A DNA stretch of 24,993 bases from Chloroflexi bacterium RBG_16_48_8 (GTDB lineage: Bacteria > Chloroflexota > Anaerolineae > Anaerolineales > E44-bin32): NCBI GenBank assembly GCA_001795115.1, contig MGNI01000123.1:9153-34145 (forward strand), in the 5' to 3' direction. Both the position numbers and the translations under genes were made by a program. This document shows, in pieces, positions 1-5,891 of the stretch. The notes below the pieces were generated by a model. That model was given only the letters and a program-made list of their open reading frames with translations, searched no databases and was not told the DNA's origin. Numbering within the stretch: the first letter of the stretch is position 1; every line of letters begins with the position of its first letter.

Positions 1-135
1 GAGTGACCCAGCCAAGGTCTCAGCTCCACCCATAACTCCACCTATAGCAGGAAGCGATGCATGTACGATCAATTGGCTCTCTGAGACCAAGCCTAGTTCA
101 TGATAGGCCCTGATAAAATCACGATAAGAGAGCAT
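1..135 (-). CDS. AAC(3)-family acetyltransferase, N-terminal part (cut by window edge)
   Basis: The minus strand opens with ATG at 135 and reads 45 codons to the window edge without a stop. The translation starts MLSYRDFIRAYHELGL and continues to IVHASLPAIGGVMGGAETL. This matches the start of the AAC(3) antibiotic N-acetyltransferase family, whose members read roughly 'hASLsafG.v.GGaetv' near residue 30. A ribosome site (AGGGG) lies about 6 bases upstream of the ATG. Family members transfer acetyl from acetyl-CoA to the 3-amino group of aminoglycosides, but many environmental homologues (YokD-like) have no known substrate. Only the N-terminus is visible, so neither catalytic residues nor resistance function can be judged. 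Confidence 0.72.
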   Translation of the reverse strand, partial: MLSYRDFIRAYHELGLVSESQLIVHASLPAIGGVMGGAETLAGSL

Positions 136-490
136 GATATCCCCTAGAAGGTCTGTTACTGAGAAGACATGCCTCATGTCCAGAGCATGTCATCCTGTCT
201 TGAATGAACCGTGTATGAGTAAATCAGTTTACCAATAAATTCGCAAGTATGCTCATGACCCTGGGTGCATTCGATTCTATGTCGGAACATTCATTGGTAT
301 TGAGTTAGAGGGGTGGTGTCCCCAATTCTCACCCTGGGAGCACAAAATGCAACAAGTGATAAAATGCAGCTTATGACCCTAGACAGAAATGAAAACCCGT
401 CTCGATCTACAACCCATTGAATATCACCCAAACCTTCATCCCCTTATTGACCTATCGCTTATTGACTTCTCAACTCAGAACGGGCTCGGC
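136..490. other. Intergenic, no gene seen
   Basis: This lies between the divergent AAC(3)-like start and the 3' end of the enoyl-CoA hydratase gene. A 127-codon open frame on the plus strand begins inside it at 389, but it runs antisense through the hydratase gene and has no recognisable family. No convincing terminator, RNA gene or repeat was found. The words 'atgaccct' recur at 253-260 and 373-380, which is too short to interpret. Confidence 0.5.
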
Positions 491-1264
491 TCATTTCCCT
501 TTCCAATCAGGCTTCCGTTTTTCGATGAAAGCCTGCATTCCCTCTTTCTGATCTTCCGTGCTGAAGAGAAAATAGAATGCCCGGCGTTCGTCCGCAATTC
601 CATTCGACAGGAAGGACTCGAAAGCGTGATTAACCGCCTCCTTACCCAGGCGGATCGCGACAGGGGCGCGTGCGGCCATCTCAGCCGCCAGTTGGATGGC
701 TTCATCCAGATAGCTCTCCAATGGAACAACTCGGTTAACCAATCCAAATTGATACGCCTCCTCAGCAGATAAGGTGCGGTTATTCAACACCATTTCCATC
801 GCAATTGCCTTGCCTACAGCACGCGTAAGACGTTGTGTGCCACCCGCCCCAGGAATGACCCCAAGATTAATCTCGGGCTGACCGAATTTCGCGCTTTCTG
901 AGGCCACCACCATATCGCAGATCATGGCAAGCTCATTCCCGCCTCCAAGACACCAGCCTGATACTGCCGCGACGATGGGCTTTTTAACACTTCGGATCCG
1001 ATCCCATATGGAGATATGATCGCGCTGCAGCATTTCCACTGAGGATGCCTCTGCCATCTCCTTTATATCTGCCCCTGCAGCAAAAGCTTTCTCATTTCCT
1101 GTAATGACAATCGCACCTATATTGGAATTTGAATCATACTCATCCAAGGCATCCGTAAGTTCCGTCATCACTTCCCTATTGAGAGCATTTAAAGCTTTCG
1201 GCCGGTTGAGACGAATCAAACCAACGCGACCGTGAACCTCGGTTTCGATCGTTGTATAAGACAT
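491..1264 (-). CDS. Enoyl-CoA hydratase/isomerase (crotonase family)
   Basis: This 257-residue protein has the usual length of a crotonase. It should hydrate trans-2-enoyl-CoA to 3-hydroxyacyl-CoA in the cytoplasm, as in fatty-acid or branched-chain degradation. The oxyanion-hole segments are present: AAGADIKEM at residues 62-70 and CLGGGNEL at 105-112. Both acid/base glutamates of true hydratases are present too: Glu111 (GGGNE) and Glu131 (FGQPEINLGVIPG). This argues against a non-hydratase member of the superfamily. The C-terminal trimerisation helices look complete (SFLSNGIADERRAF, KRKPDWKGK). The ATG is preceded by AGGAGG at a 5-base spacing. No beta-oxidation partner is adjacent, so the acyl chain cannot be named. 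Confidence 0.93.
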   Translation of the reverse strand: MSYTTIETEVHGRVGLIRLNRPKALNALNREVMTELTDALDEYDSNSNIGAIVITGNEKAFAAGADIKEMAEASSVEMLQRDHISIWDRIRSVKKPIVAAVSGWCLGGGNELAMICDMVVASESAKFGQPEINLGVIPGAGGTQRLTRAVGKAIAMEMVLNNRTLSAEEAYQFGLVNRVVPLESYLDEAIQLAAEMAARAPVAIRLGKEAVNHAFESFLSNGIADERRAFYFLFSTEDQKEGMQAFIEKRKPDWKGK

Positions 1265-1319
1265 GGCTGCCTCCTGACATATCCATCAAATAGGAATTGT
1301 TCATTTCGAGCCGACTAAA

Positions 1320-1348
1320 AAGATAGCACCGATGCGGAACATTGCCAA
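1320..1348 (-). promoter_or_regulatory. Promoter for the enoyl-CoA hydratase gene
   Basis: On the minus strand TTGGCA (1348-1343) is followed by a 17-base spacer and TATCTT (1325-1320). These match the sigma-70-type consensus at 5 of 6 and 4 of 6 positions. The predicted start would give a leader of roughly 50 bases ahead of the ATG at 1264. The call comes from motif and spacing only. Confidence 0.5.
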
Positions 1349-1426
1349 GGAGGGAAGAATGATTCAAAGGCGCCTCGACCTTAAATCACGAAATTCTGGT
1401 TTCTCCAACTTTTTCATGATCAGTCT

Positions 1427-1945
1427 TCAGAAACCGATAACTTCTAAGGATAAATGAAGATTGGAGAGAAGAGCTCCAGGGAAAAGCCAGGTTAAAGCTA
1501 CGGCTTGGGTGCATTGAACCATGGCGCTGCAGGTCAACCAGTGGAAATGACCTATCTCCTGGCAAGGTGTATTAATGGATACAAGTGGTAATTTGATTGC
1601 CAACCCAATGCCCTCTGGCCCCTCTGGACTGAAAATATCCACACCTTGGTGCTTCTTCCCTGAGGAATAACGGTCCCCCCAAAAGAAAGCTACAAATCCA
1701 TCCGTTGGGATCAGGAAGGGTGCGCCTCCACAACGATCCCCAACCCTAAACCCCCATTGTGAATATCTCTCCGGATCCGCCCAATATTGCCGAAGACGCA
1801 CGAAATGGACCCCGGTACGAGCATATTCTCGGAAAAGCAGGTAGCCTGCTACCATAAGAAACACGATGAGTACCAAAACGACAAACCACAAGCTTTTCCA
1901 TTTCCCGCGATCTCCGGACAATGAGATGGCTTTCTTCAACCTCAA
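1427..1945 (-). CDS. Membrane-anchored M23 (LytM) peptidase-like protein, truncated, probably decayed
   Basis: One membrane segment (residues about 17-38) is followed by an outward-facing domain with PTDGFVAFFWGDRYSSGKKHQGVDIF at about 80-105, split by no stop. His99 and Asp103 form the HxxxD zinc motif of M23 peptidoglycan endopeptidases. After residue 112 the homology stops. The usual 'TPVxAAxDGxV' strand and the clear HxH zinc motif are absent; only LSNLHLSLE near the end faintly recalls HLHxS. The product is 172 residues, where complete relatives have roughly 250-350. The start is TTG and overlaps the TGA of the preceding deacylase gene by 4 bases, so translation is probably coupled. Either the 3' half has been lost by deletion or frameshift, or this is a non-catalytic remnant. 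Confidence 0.55.
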   Translation of the reverse strand: MRLKKAISLSGDRGKWKSLWFVVLVLIVFLMVAGYLLFREYARTGVHFVRLRQYWADPERYSQWGFRVGDRCGGAPFLIPTDGFVAFFWGDRYSSGKKHQGVDIFSPEGPEGIGLAIKLPLVSINTPCQEIGHFHWLTCSAMVQCTQAVALTWLFPGALLSNLHLSLEVIGF

Positions 1946-2424
1946 TCCGTCTCTGATTCCATATGAAGGTTGAGGAGCGTTGCACCAGTCACTCGCAGGA
2001 TTTCTTCTGGTCTAATTTCCAGCAAAGCTTCCGTTGAACCTCCACCAGCGTAAATGAGTTCCTGCTTAAAAATACTCTCCTCAAGAATGACAGCAAGCCT
2101 TTGAAGATGTCCAAAGGGAGGAACAGCTCCCACCTCGTAACCTGTCACTGCCAGTATCGTTAGTGGGTCCGCCAGCTTAACTTTTTTTTGACCTACACCG
2201 AAATGTTGCGCAATTTTCTTACGGTCCACACGATTTGTCCCTGGGCTGATCACGAGAATGGGTTGGCTTTCAACAAGGAACAGCAGTGATTTGACAATTT
2301 GATCCACACTCGTCCCCACCGCCTTCGCAGCCGAATCGACTGTAGGGGTAGGGACGTTCAATCGAACAATCCTGGCCCGGATCTCTTGGGATTGAATAAA
2401 CTTTTCCAATGCCTCAATACTCAA
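1942..2424 (-). CDS. YbaK/EbsC-type aminoacyl-tRNA deacylase
   Basis: A single YbaK/ProX editing domain of 160 residues. Family members hydrolyse mischarged aminoacyl-tRNA (Cys-tRNA-Pro for YbaK, Ala-tRNA-Pro for ProXp-ala) in the cytoplasm. Visible landmarks are the lysine in DQIVKSLLFLV (about residue 45), which corresponds to the conserved catalytic-site Lys. The segment GTNRVDRKKIAQHFG and the glycine-rich substrate loop GYEVGAVPPFGH at about 95-106 are also present. The frame has no ATG near its start. TTG at 2424 lies about 10 bases after AGGAAAGGAA, which supports it. Its TGA overlaps the TTG of the M23-like gene. The exact substrate cannot be read from the sequence. Confidence 0.88.
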   Translation of the reverse strand: MSIEALEKFIQSQEIRARIVRLNVPTPTVDSAAKAVGTSVDQIVKSLLFLVESQPILVISPGTNRVDRKKIAQHFGVGQKKVKLADPLTILAVTGYEVGAVPPFGHLQRLAVILEESIFKQELIYAGGGSTEALLEIRPEEILRVTGATLLNLHMESETD

Positions 2425-2650
2425 TATTTCATGTTCCTTTCCTGCTCAGTCAAGCTCGGGTTTCCTCCAGATGCTTCCCAAAACACATAGTAACGCAACC
2501 GACCGTAAAAGAAATCACTTCCTGCCCCTCAAGCGAGACCATGACCGCACGAGCAGCCTTGGCGTTTTGAAGTACTATTCTTGGATCAGATGGAAGTCGA
2601 TTCCGCCTGCAGTATCGCCATAGACACGTGTAACACTCACCTGAATAAGA

Positions 2651-2770
2651 CCTAGGCAAACCGCCGAAAGTATTTTGACAAAATGAGTTGCCTGAATAGC
2701 GGTTTGCTTAAGTGATTGGCTAGGTTTTACGTTCGCTGTTTGTCAAATTACTTCCGGCCAATCACCTAGC
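2651..2770. repeat. 119-bp element of interleaved inverted repeats
   Basis: Three pairs of perfect 9-base inverted repeats are interleaved. Pair A is GCAAACCGC at 2656-2664 with GCGGTTTGC at 2699-2707. Pair B is TTTGACAAA at 2674-2682 with TTTGTCAAA at 2739-2747. Pair C is GTGATTGGC at 2712-2720 with GCCAATCAC at 2757-2765. Pair B extends to 20 bases with 18 matches (2663-2682 against 2739-2758). The outer ends carry CTAGG/CCTAG. Drawn as RNA or single-stranded DNA, A and C are two hairpins whose loops contain the B halves and can pair with each other. No gene is inside. It could be a small non-autonomous element, a recombination site or a structured RNA. Confidence 0.6.
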
Positions 2771-2955
2771 ATCTTCTCTGCCTTGGGCACGAATGGCTCA
2801 CTCCTATTCTCCTCAATTTCTACAACATCTGAAGAGGTATGGAATATCACCAGTAATTTATTCATCATCGCCCTTTAAAGCCCGACTCCGCTCATTTAAC
2901 CTTACAAACACCTTACAAATTCCCTTTTAATGGGCATATAGTGACCTTTAAGCTA

Positions 2956-2983
2956 TTGAATCCTGGGATTGTTGACCTATACT
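2956..2983 (+). promoter_or_regulatory. Promoter of the Flp pilin gene
   Basis: TTGAAT (2956-2961), a 16-base spacer and TATACT (2978-2983, 5 of 6 to consensus) would give a leader of about 45 bases before the pilin ATG at 3036. Upstream, the 9-mer CCTTACAAA occurs twice at 2900-2908 and 2911-2919, in phase with one helical turn (11 bp). It sits about 40-60 bases before the -35, where an activator could bind. The promoter is read from motifs; the activator role is inference. Confidence 0.4.
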
Positions 2984-3035
2984 TTGTAGATAGATTATTT
3001 ATTTTGATTTGGTTATTTATACCTAAGGAGAATTC

Positions 3036-3179
3036 ATGTTATTTCCATATTCTCGTGGTCAAGGCCTGGTGGAATACGCGTTACTAATCTTGTTAGTCGG
3101 TCTCATAGTGATCGTATTGCTTGCCATCTTTGGGGCTGGCGTTGGCAACATGTTCAGCCATGTTATCACAAATATCTGA
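3036..3179 (+). CDS. Flp/Fap-type IVb pilin, stand-alone
   Basis: This is a 47-residue reading frame: MLFPYSRGQGLVEYALLILL, then VGLIVIVLLAIFGAGVGNMF and SHVITNI. It has the hallmark of Flp pilins: a short charged leader, Gly-Gln-Gly-Leu-Val-Glu-Tyr-Ala with the conserved Glu-Tyr pair, then about 25 hydrophobic residues. The ATG follows AAGGAG by 5 bases. Flp pilins are cleaved by TadV-type prepilin peptidase and assembled by a Tad secretion machine into adhesive fibres. Here no tad genes are nearby, so the assembly genes must be elsewhere, or the subunit has another role. The preceding promoter and the lack of any co-directional neighbour suggest it is monocistronic. Confidence 0.85.
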   Translation: MLFPYSRGQGLVEYALLILLVGLIVIVLLAIFGAGVGNMFSHVITNI

Positions 3180-3361
3180 TTTGGGTTTCCGCATCGTCGT
3201 CATCGTGATACTGACTGCGTGATTTGCCAGGTCGCTTGTCGCGTCAGGGAAAAATGTAACCTTTCAGAAAGCGCAGTTCACACAGCCTCGGTGATAGGGT
3301 TTTAGTTGTCCGCCCTCATATACTGCCTCGGCAATTTATTAACTCGCCAGCGCTTCCTTGC

Positions 3362-3574
3362 TTACGAACCCTCGGATGAAGGTGGTTGACCTTTACTTAC
3401 GTATCCCTTCATTCTCCGTGCTAGTTCGCGTCTTGGCAGGAGAATACGACGTCCACAACCAAGGCATTTCAGTCCAATATCTGCACCGATTCTCACCACA
3501 ACCCAATCTGTAGCCCCACAGGGGTGAGGCTTCCTCAAACGGATCACATCCCCCAGTCCCATATCAGGCAACAT
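3362..3574 (-). CDS. DUF951 family protein
   Basis: A 70-residue protein: M-x-LGDVIRLRKPHPCGATDWVVVRIGADIGLKCLGCGRRILLPRRELARRMKGYV, here described in pieces. It matches the DUF951 pattern: 'GDvVrlKKpHPCG...W.v.R.GaDi.ikCl.Cg..v.lpR..le.rlk'. Three cysteines (PHPCG and CLGC) suggest a small metal-binding fold. The highly basic C-terminal half suggests a nucleic-acid partner, but the family has no established biochemical role. In Firmicutes, members often sit beside ychF or parB-like housekeeping genes. Here it is divergent from the M50 protease. The palindrome at 3681-3710 reads TATAAT on the minus strand about 100 bases upstream. Confidence 0.88.
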   Translation of the reverse strand: MLPDMGLGDVIRLRKPHPCGATDWVVVRIGADIGLKCLGCGRRILLPRRELARRMKGYVSKGQPPSSEGS

Positions 3575-3671
3575 GCACTGATCCTCTCCGCCAGCGTTTC
3601 CCTGGTCTGACTCTCATCTACCTATAACCGCGCCCTACACACAGTAATTTGCCTTGCTCAAGGAGGGGGTC

Positions 3672-3707
3672 ATGCCGCGGATTATACCATCAGCCCCAGT
3701 GGTATAA
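3672..3707 (+). CDS. Possible 11-codon leader ORF ahead of the M50 protease
   Basis: AAGGAGG at 3659-3665 is a perfect anti-Shine-Dalgarno complement, followed after 6 bases by ATG at 3672. The frame encodes MPRIIPSAPVV and ends at TAA 3705-3707, ten bases before the protease ATG at 3718, which has no ribosome site of its own. Such a layout could couple protease translation to the small ORF. However, the ORF overlaps a palindrome that carries TATAAT, so transcription may begin after it and make it irrelevant. Expression is not shown. Confidence 0.3.
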   Translation: MPRIIPSAPVV

Positions 3708-3710
3708 TCA
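3681..3710. promoter_or_regulatory. Perfect 10+10 inverted repeat with TATAAT on both strands
   Basis: GATTATACCA (3680-3689) and TGGTATAATC (3700-3709) are exact reverse complements around a 10-base centre. Each arm contains TATAAT, one per strand. On the plus strand TATAAT is at 3703-3708, only 9 bases before the protease ATG, so a transcript starting there would be leaderless or nearly so. On the minus strand it points to the DUF951 gene. No good -35 is visible for either direction. It may be a divergent promoter, an operator or both. Confidence 0.45.
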
Positions 3711-3717
3711 GAACACG

Positions 3718-4362
3718 ATGTTATTTAACCTTGATCCACCCACCCTTATCGCAAGAATCATCACACTGATTGTTGCCTTTAGTGTACATGAGTTCGCCCA
3801 TGCCTGGACCGCGGATCAACTGGGTGATGGAACACCGCGGATGAATGGTCGCTTGACATTAAACCCACTGGCTCATCTGGATATATTCGGTTCACTTTTA
3901 CTGCTGCTGACAGGTTTTGGATGGGCAAAACCTGTTCCAGTAAATCCTTACGCCTTGCGCCGTCAAACTCCAGCAGGCATGATGATTGTGGCCGCTGCAG
4001 GTCCCTTGTCCAATCTCCTGTTGGCTATCCTGGCTGCTGTCCCTTTTAAGCTTGGGCTTATCTCTCTTTATGATTCTATGGGAACTCCTCTACCCTACTT
4101 GTCCTTCATACTGCAGGAGTTTATTTTCATTAATCTCATTCTCCTTTTCTTCAATCTCATCCCCATCTTCCCTTTAGACGGTGAGAAAGTAGCTGAATAC
4201 TTACTTCCCCCCAATGGGCAGGATACCCTCCTTCGATTAAGACCTTATGGTCCAATGATCTTGATGGCCCTTTTATTCATACTACCCATGGTTGGACTGA
4301 ATGTATTTAGCTGGCTTGTCGGTTGGCCTGCCAACCGCATCTTTGCTCTTCTGGTTCAATAA
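3718..4362 (+). CDS. M50 (site-2-protease family) membrane metalloprotease
   Basis: A 214-residue polytopic membrane protein of the short YwhC/FtsH-independent S2P class. The zinc motif HEFAH is His24-Glu25-His28 inside the first membrane segment. The third metal ligand is Asp154 in NLIPIFPLDGEK. The intervening LNPLAHLDIFGS and GWAKPVPVNPYALR are typical of the group. About five to six membrane segments can be drawn. The reading frame is open upstream to 3649, but the family start is MLFNLDPPTL, so ATG 3718 is chosen. Members cut within the membrane. Their targets (anti-sigma factors, signal peptides) are usually unknown for this short class. Here no PDZ domain and no sigma-factor neighbour is present. 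Confidence 0.9.
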   Translation: MLFNLDPPTLIARIITLIVAFSVHEFAHAWTADQLGDGTPRMNGRLTLNPLAHLDIFGSLLLLLTGFGWAKPVPVNPYALRRQTPAGMMIVAAAGPLSNLLLAILAAVPFKLGLISLYDSMGTPLPYLSFILQEFIFINLILLFFNLIPIFPLDGEKVAEYLLPPNGQDTLLRLRPYGPMILMALLFILPMVGLNVFSWLVGWPANRIFALLVQ

Positions 4363-4535
4363 AGCTGAGCTGCTAAATGTGAACATTTTTGAGGTTATGT
4401 GAAGAACCCGTTGTATTCTAAAATCGATAATCCATTTGAACATCTCAATGGCGCGGCGAGTATTATGGTTATGTGGGATCAACCCACCACATCTCTTGCT
4501 ACTGAATAACAATTGGAAGGATAAAAGGTGATCGA

Positions 4536-5522
4536 ATGAGCTCTGAAATCCTTATCATTGGATTAAATGAGATCGGTCTGTCCATCAATCTTGCGTTTAA
4601 AGAAAGAAACGCCAATTTGAATTGCACAGGTTATGACGCGGATGCGAAATTTGCTCGTGCTGCTCGACAACGGGGCGATATTGAAAGGATCGTCTTCACT
4701 CCCAAGAAATTCGCTCAAATTGCCGATATGATCTTTCTTGCAGTCTCCCCTGCAGATGCGGCTAGCTACCTGGAAACGCTTACTCCCCTTATGAAGCCAG
4801 AAGCTATCCTTGTCGATCTATCCTCTCTTAAGGCCGCCGCCTACCAATGGGCGCTCGAATCCTTCCCTGAAAATCGCTACTATCTCGGCGCTGTCCCTGT
4901 CCTCAACCCTGATCTCTTGGAGTTCGCAGTAAGTGAACCCCTTCTTCCAAGACCTGACCTTTTTAAGGGTGGGATCTTTGCTATGACCATCCCACCCAAC
5001 ACCCCCGAGAGAGTCATCAATATTTTTCTAGGCATTGTAGACTTTCTTGAAGCAGAACCTTTCTTCATGGATCCTCACGAACTTGATGCATCCATGGCTA
5101 CGGTTGAAGGTCTGCCAATAGTATCAGGCCTGGCGTTAATGCGCGTAGCATTAAATGCCCCAAGTTGGCGCGAAATCCAACGACTGACAGGCCGCACATG
5201 GGCAACAGCGGCACATGTGGGCACAAAAGAACCATCCAAAGCACTGGCGGCCAGCCTCATCCTGAACAAAGACAATATGATACACCGGCTGAGTGCTCTC
5301 ATAGATGAACTGGAAGCCATGCGTTCGATGATCTATGAGGAGAACGCAGAAGCCCTTTCCACCCACTTGGAAGAGGCTACGTCGGCTTATGGGGCATGGA
5401 TCGCGAGAAGGAAGAAAGGGAATTGGGAAGCGGCTGATCAAAAACCCCTACCCATTCCTAAAATAAGCTTAACGGATAGGCTCTTTGGCACAGGGGATTA
5501 TCATCTGAAAAGGGATAAGTAA
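4536..5522 (+). CDS. Prephenate dehydrogenase-like NAD(P)-binding protein with altered active site
   Basis: A 328-residue TyrA-like protein. It has an N-terminal Rossmann fold (ILIIGLNEIGLS at 5-16, DLSSLK at 94-99) and a C-terminal helical dimer domain (about 180-290). TyrA enzymes oxidise prephenate or arogenate in tyrosine synthesis. Two of their signature motifs are changed. The catalytic 'GGHPM' is LGAVPVLNP at 118-125, with Val in the His position. The 'LPHxxA' motif is LPIVSGLAL at 193-201. The cofactor loop also has Asn11 where the second Gly is usual. I therefore doubt prephenate oxidation and expect a related substrate or no catalysis. AGGTG precedes the ATG by about 6 bases. Confidence 0.75.
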   Translation: MSSEILIIGLNEIGLSINLAFKERNANLNCTGYDADAKFARAARQRGDIERIVFTPKKFAQIADMIFLAVSPADAASYLETLTPLMKPEAILVDLSSLKAAAYQWALESFPENRYYLGAVPVLNPDLLEFAVSEPLLPRPDLFKGGIFAMTIPPNTPERVINIFLGIVDFLEAEPFFMDPHELDASMATVEGLPIVSGLALMRVALNAPSWREIQRLTGRTWATAAHVGTKEPSKALAASLILNKDNMIHRLSALIDELEAMRSMIYEENAEALSTHLEEATSAYGAWIARRKKGNWEAADQKPLPIPKISLTDRLFGTGDYHLKRDK

Positions 5523-5891
5523 ACGAAAGATTGTCACAATATACTATCCTCTAGTACACTCTTAAAAAGGAATGTGCAGTCTAAAAGGGTTTCTGGATCC
5601 TGATAAGCTCTCCTCATGGGTTATGCAAAGGTGATTGTTTTCTTCAGGCTTGCCCCCACACATTAATTGATTTCTTAACCTAATAACAACCAAATGGACA
5701 TTGATTTTCAGAGTGCTGTATTGGCTCATGCCCCCACCAGACGTATAATCTCTCAATACAAGCTTTCATTGAAACCATTCTCTGCCAGAAGCTTTTCTCA
5801 AACGAGCAAAACCACTCTTGCTCAGCAAAATCAGATGGGCATTTCAGATGGCAAAATGAAACGAGCATCACAAGAACAGAAGAGGAAAATA
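5523..5891. other. Intergenic leader region before the Kbl-type enzyme
   Basis: The downstream frame stays open back to an ATG at 5694, adding 66 residues (rich in Ser, Gln and Lys). They resemble no part of the enzyme family and lack a ribosome site, so I read this region as non-coding. No clear promoter or terminator stands out. Confidence 0.45.

Noticed and set aside
389..772. 127-codon plus-strand open frame
   Set aside because: It runs antisense through the enoyl-CoA hydratase gene, has no ribosome site and no family resemblance.
2450..2659. 69-codon minus-strand frame just upstream of the YbaK-type gene
   Set aside because: TTG start without a clear ribosome site, part of it falls in the inverted-repeat element, and the product resembles nothing I know. 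It could be a remnant but cannot be supported.
3649..3717. N-terminal extension of the M50 protease to a TTG
   Set aside because: The added residues are not in the family, and the segment contains the palindrome and a separate small ORF with the only good ribosome site in another frame.
5694..5891. 66-residue N-terminal extension of the Kbl-type enzyme
   Set aside because: No ribosome site at 5694 and no family match; ATG 5892 has AGAGG and the expected first helix.
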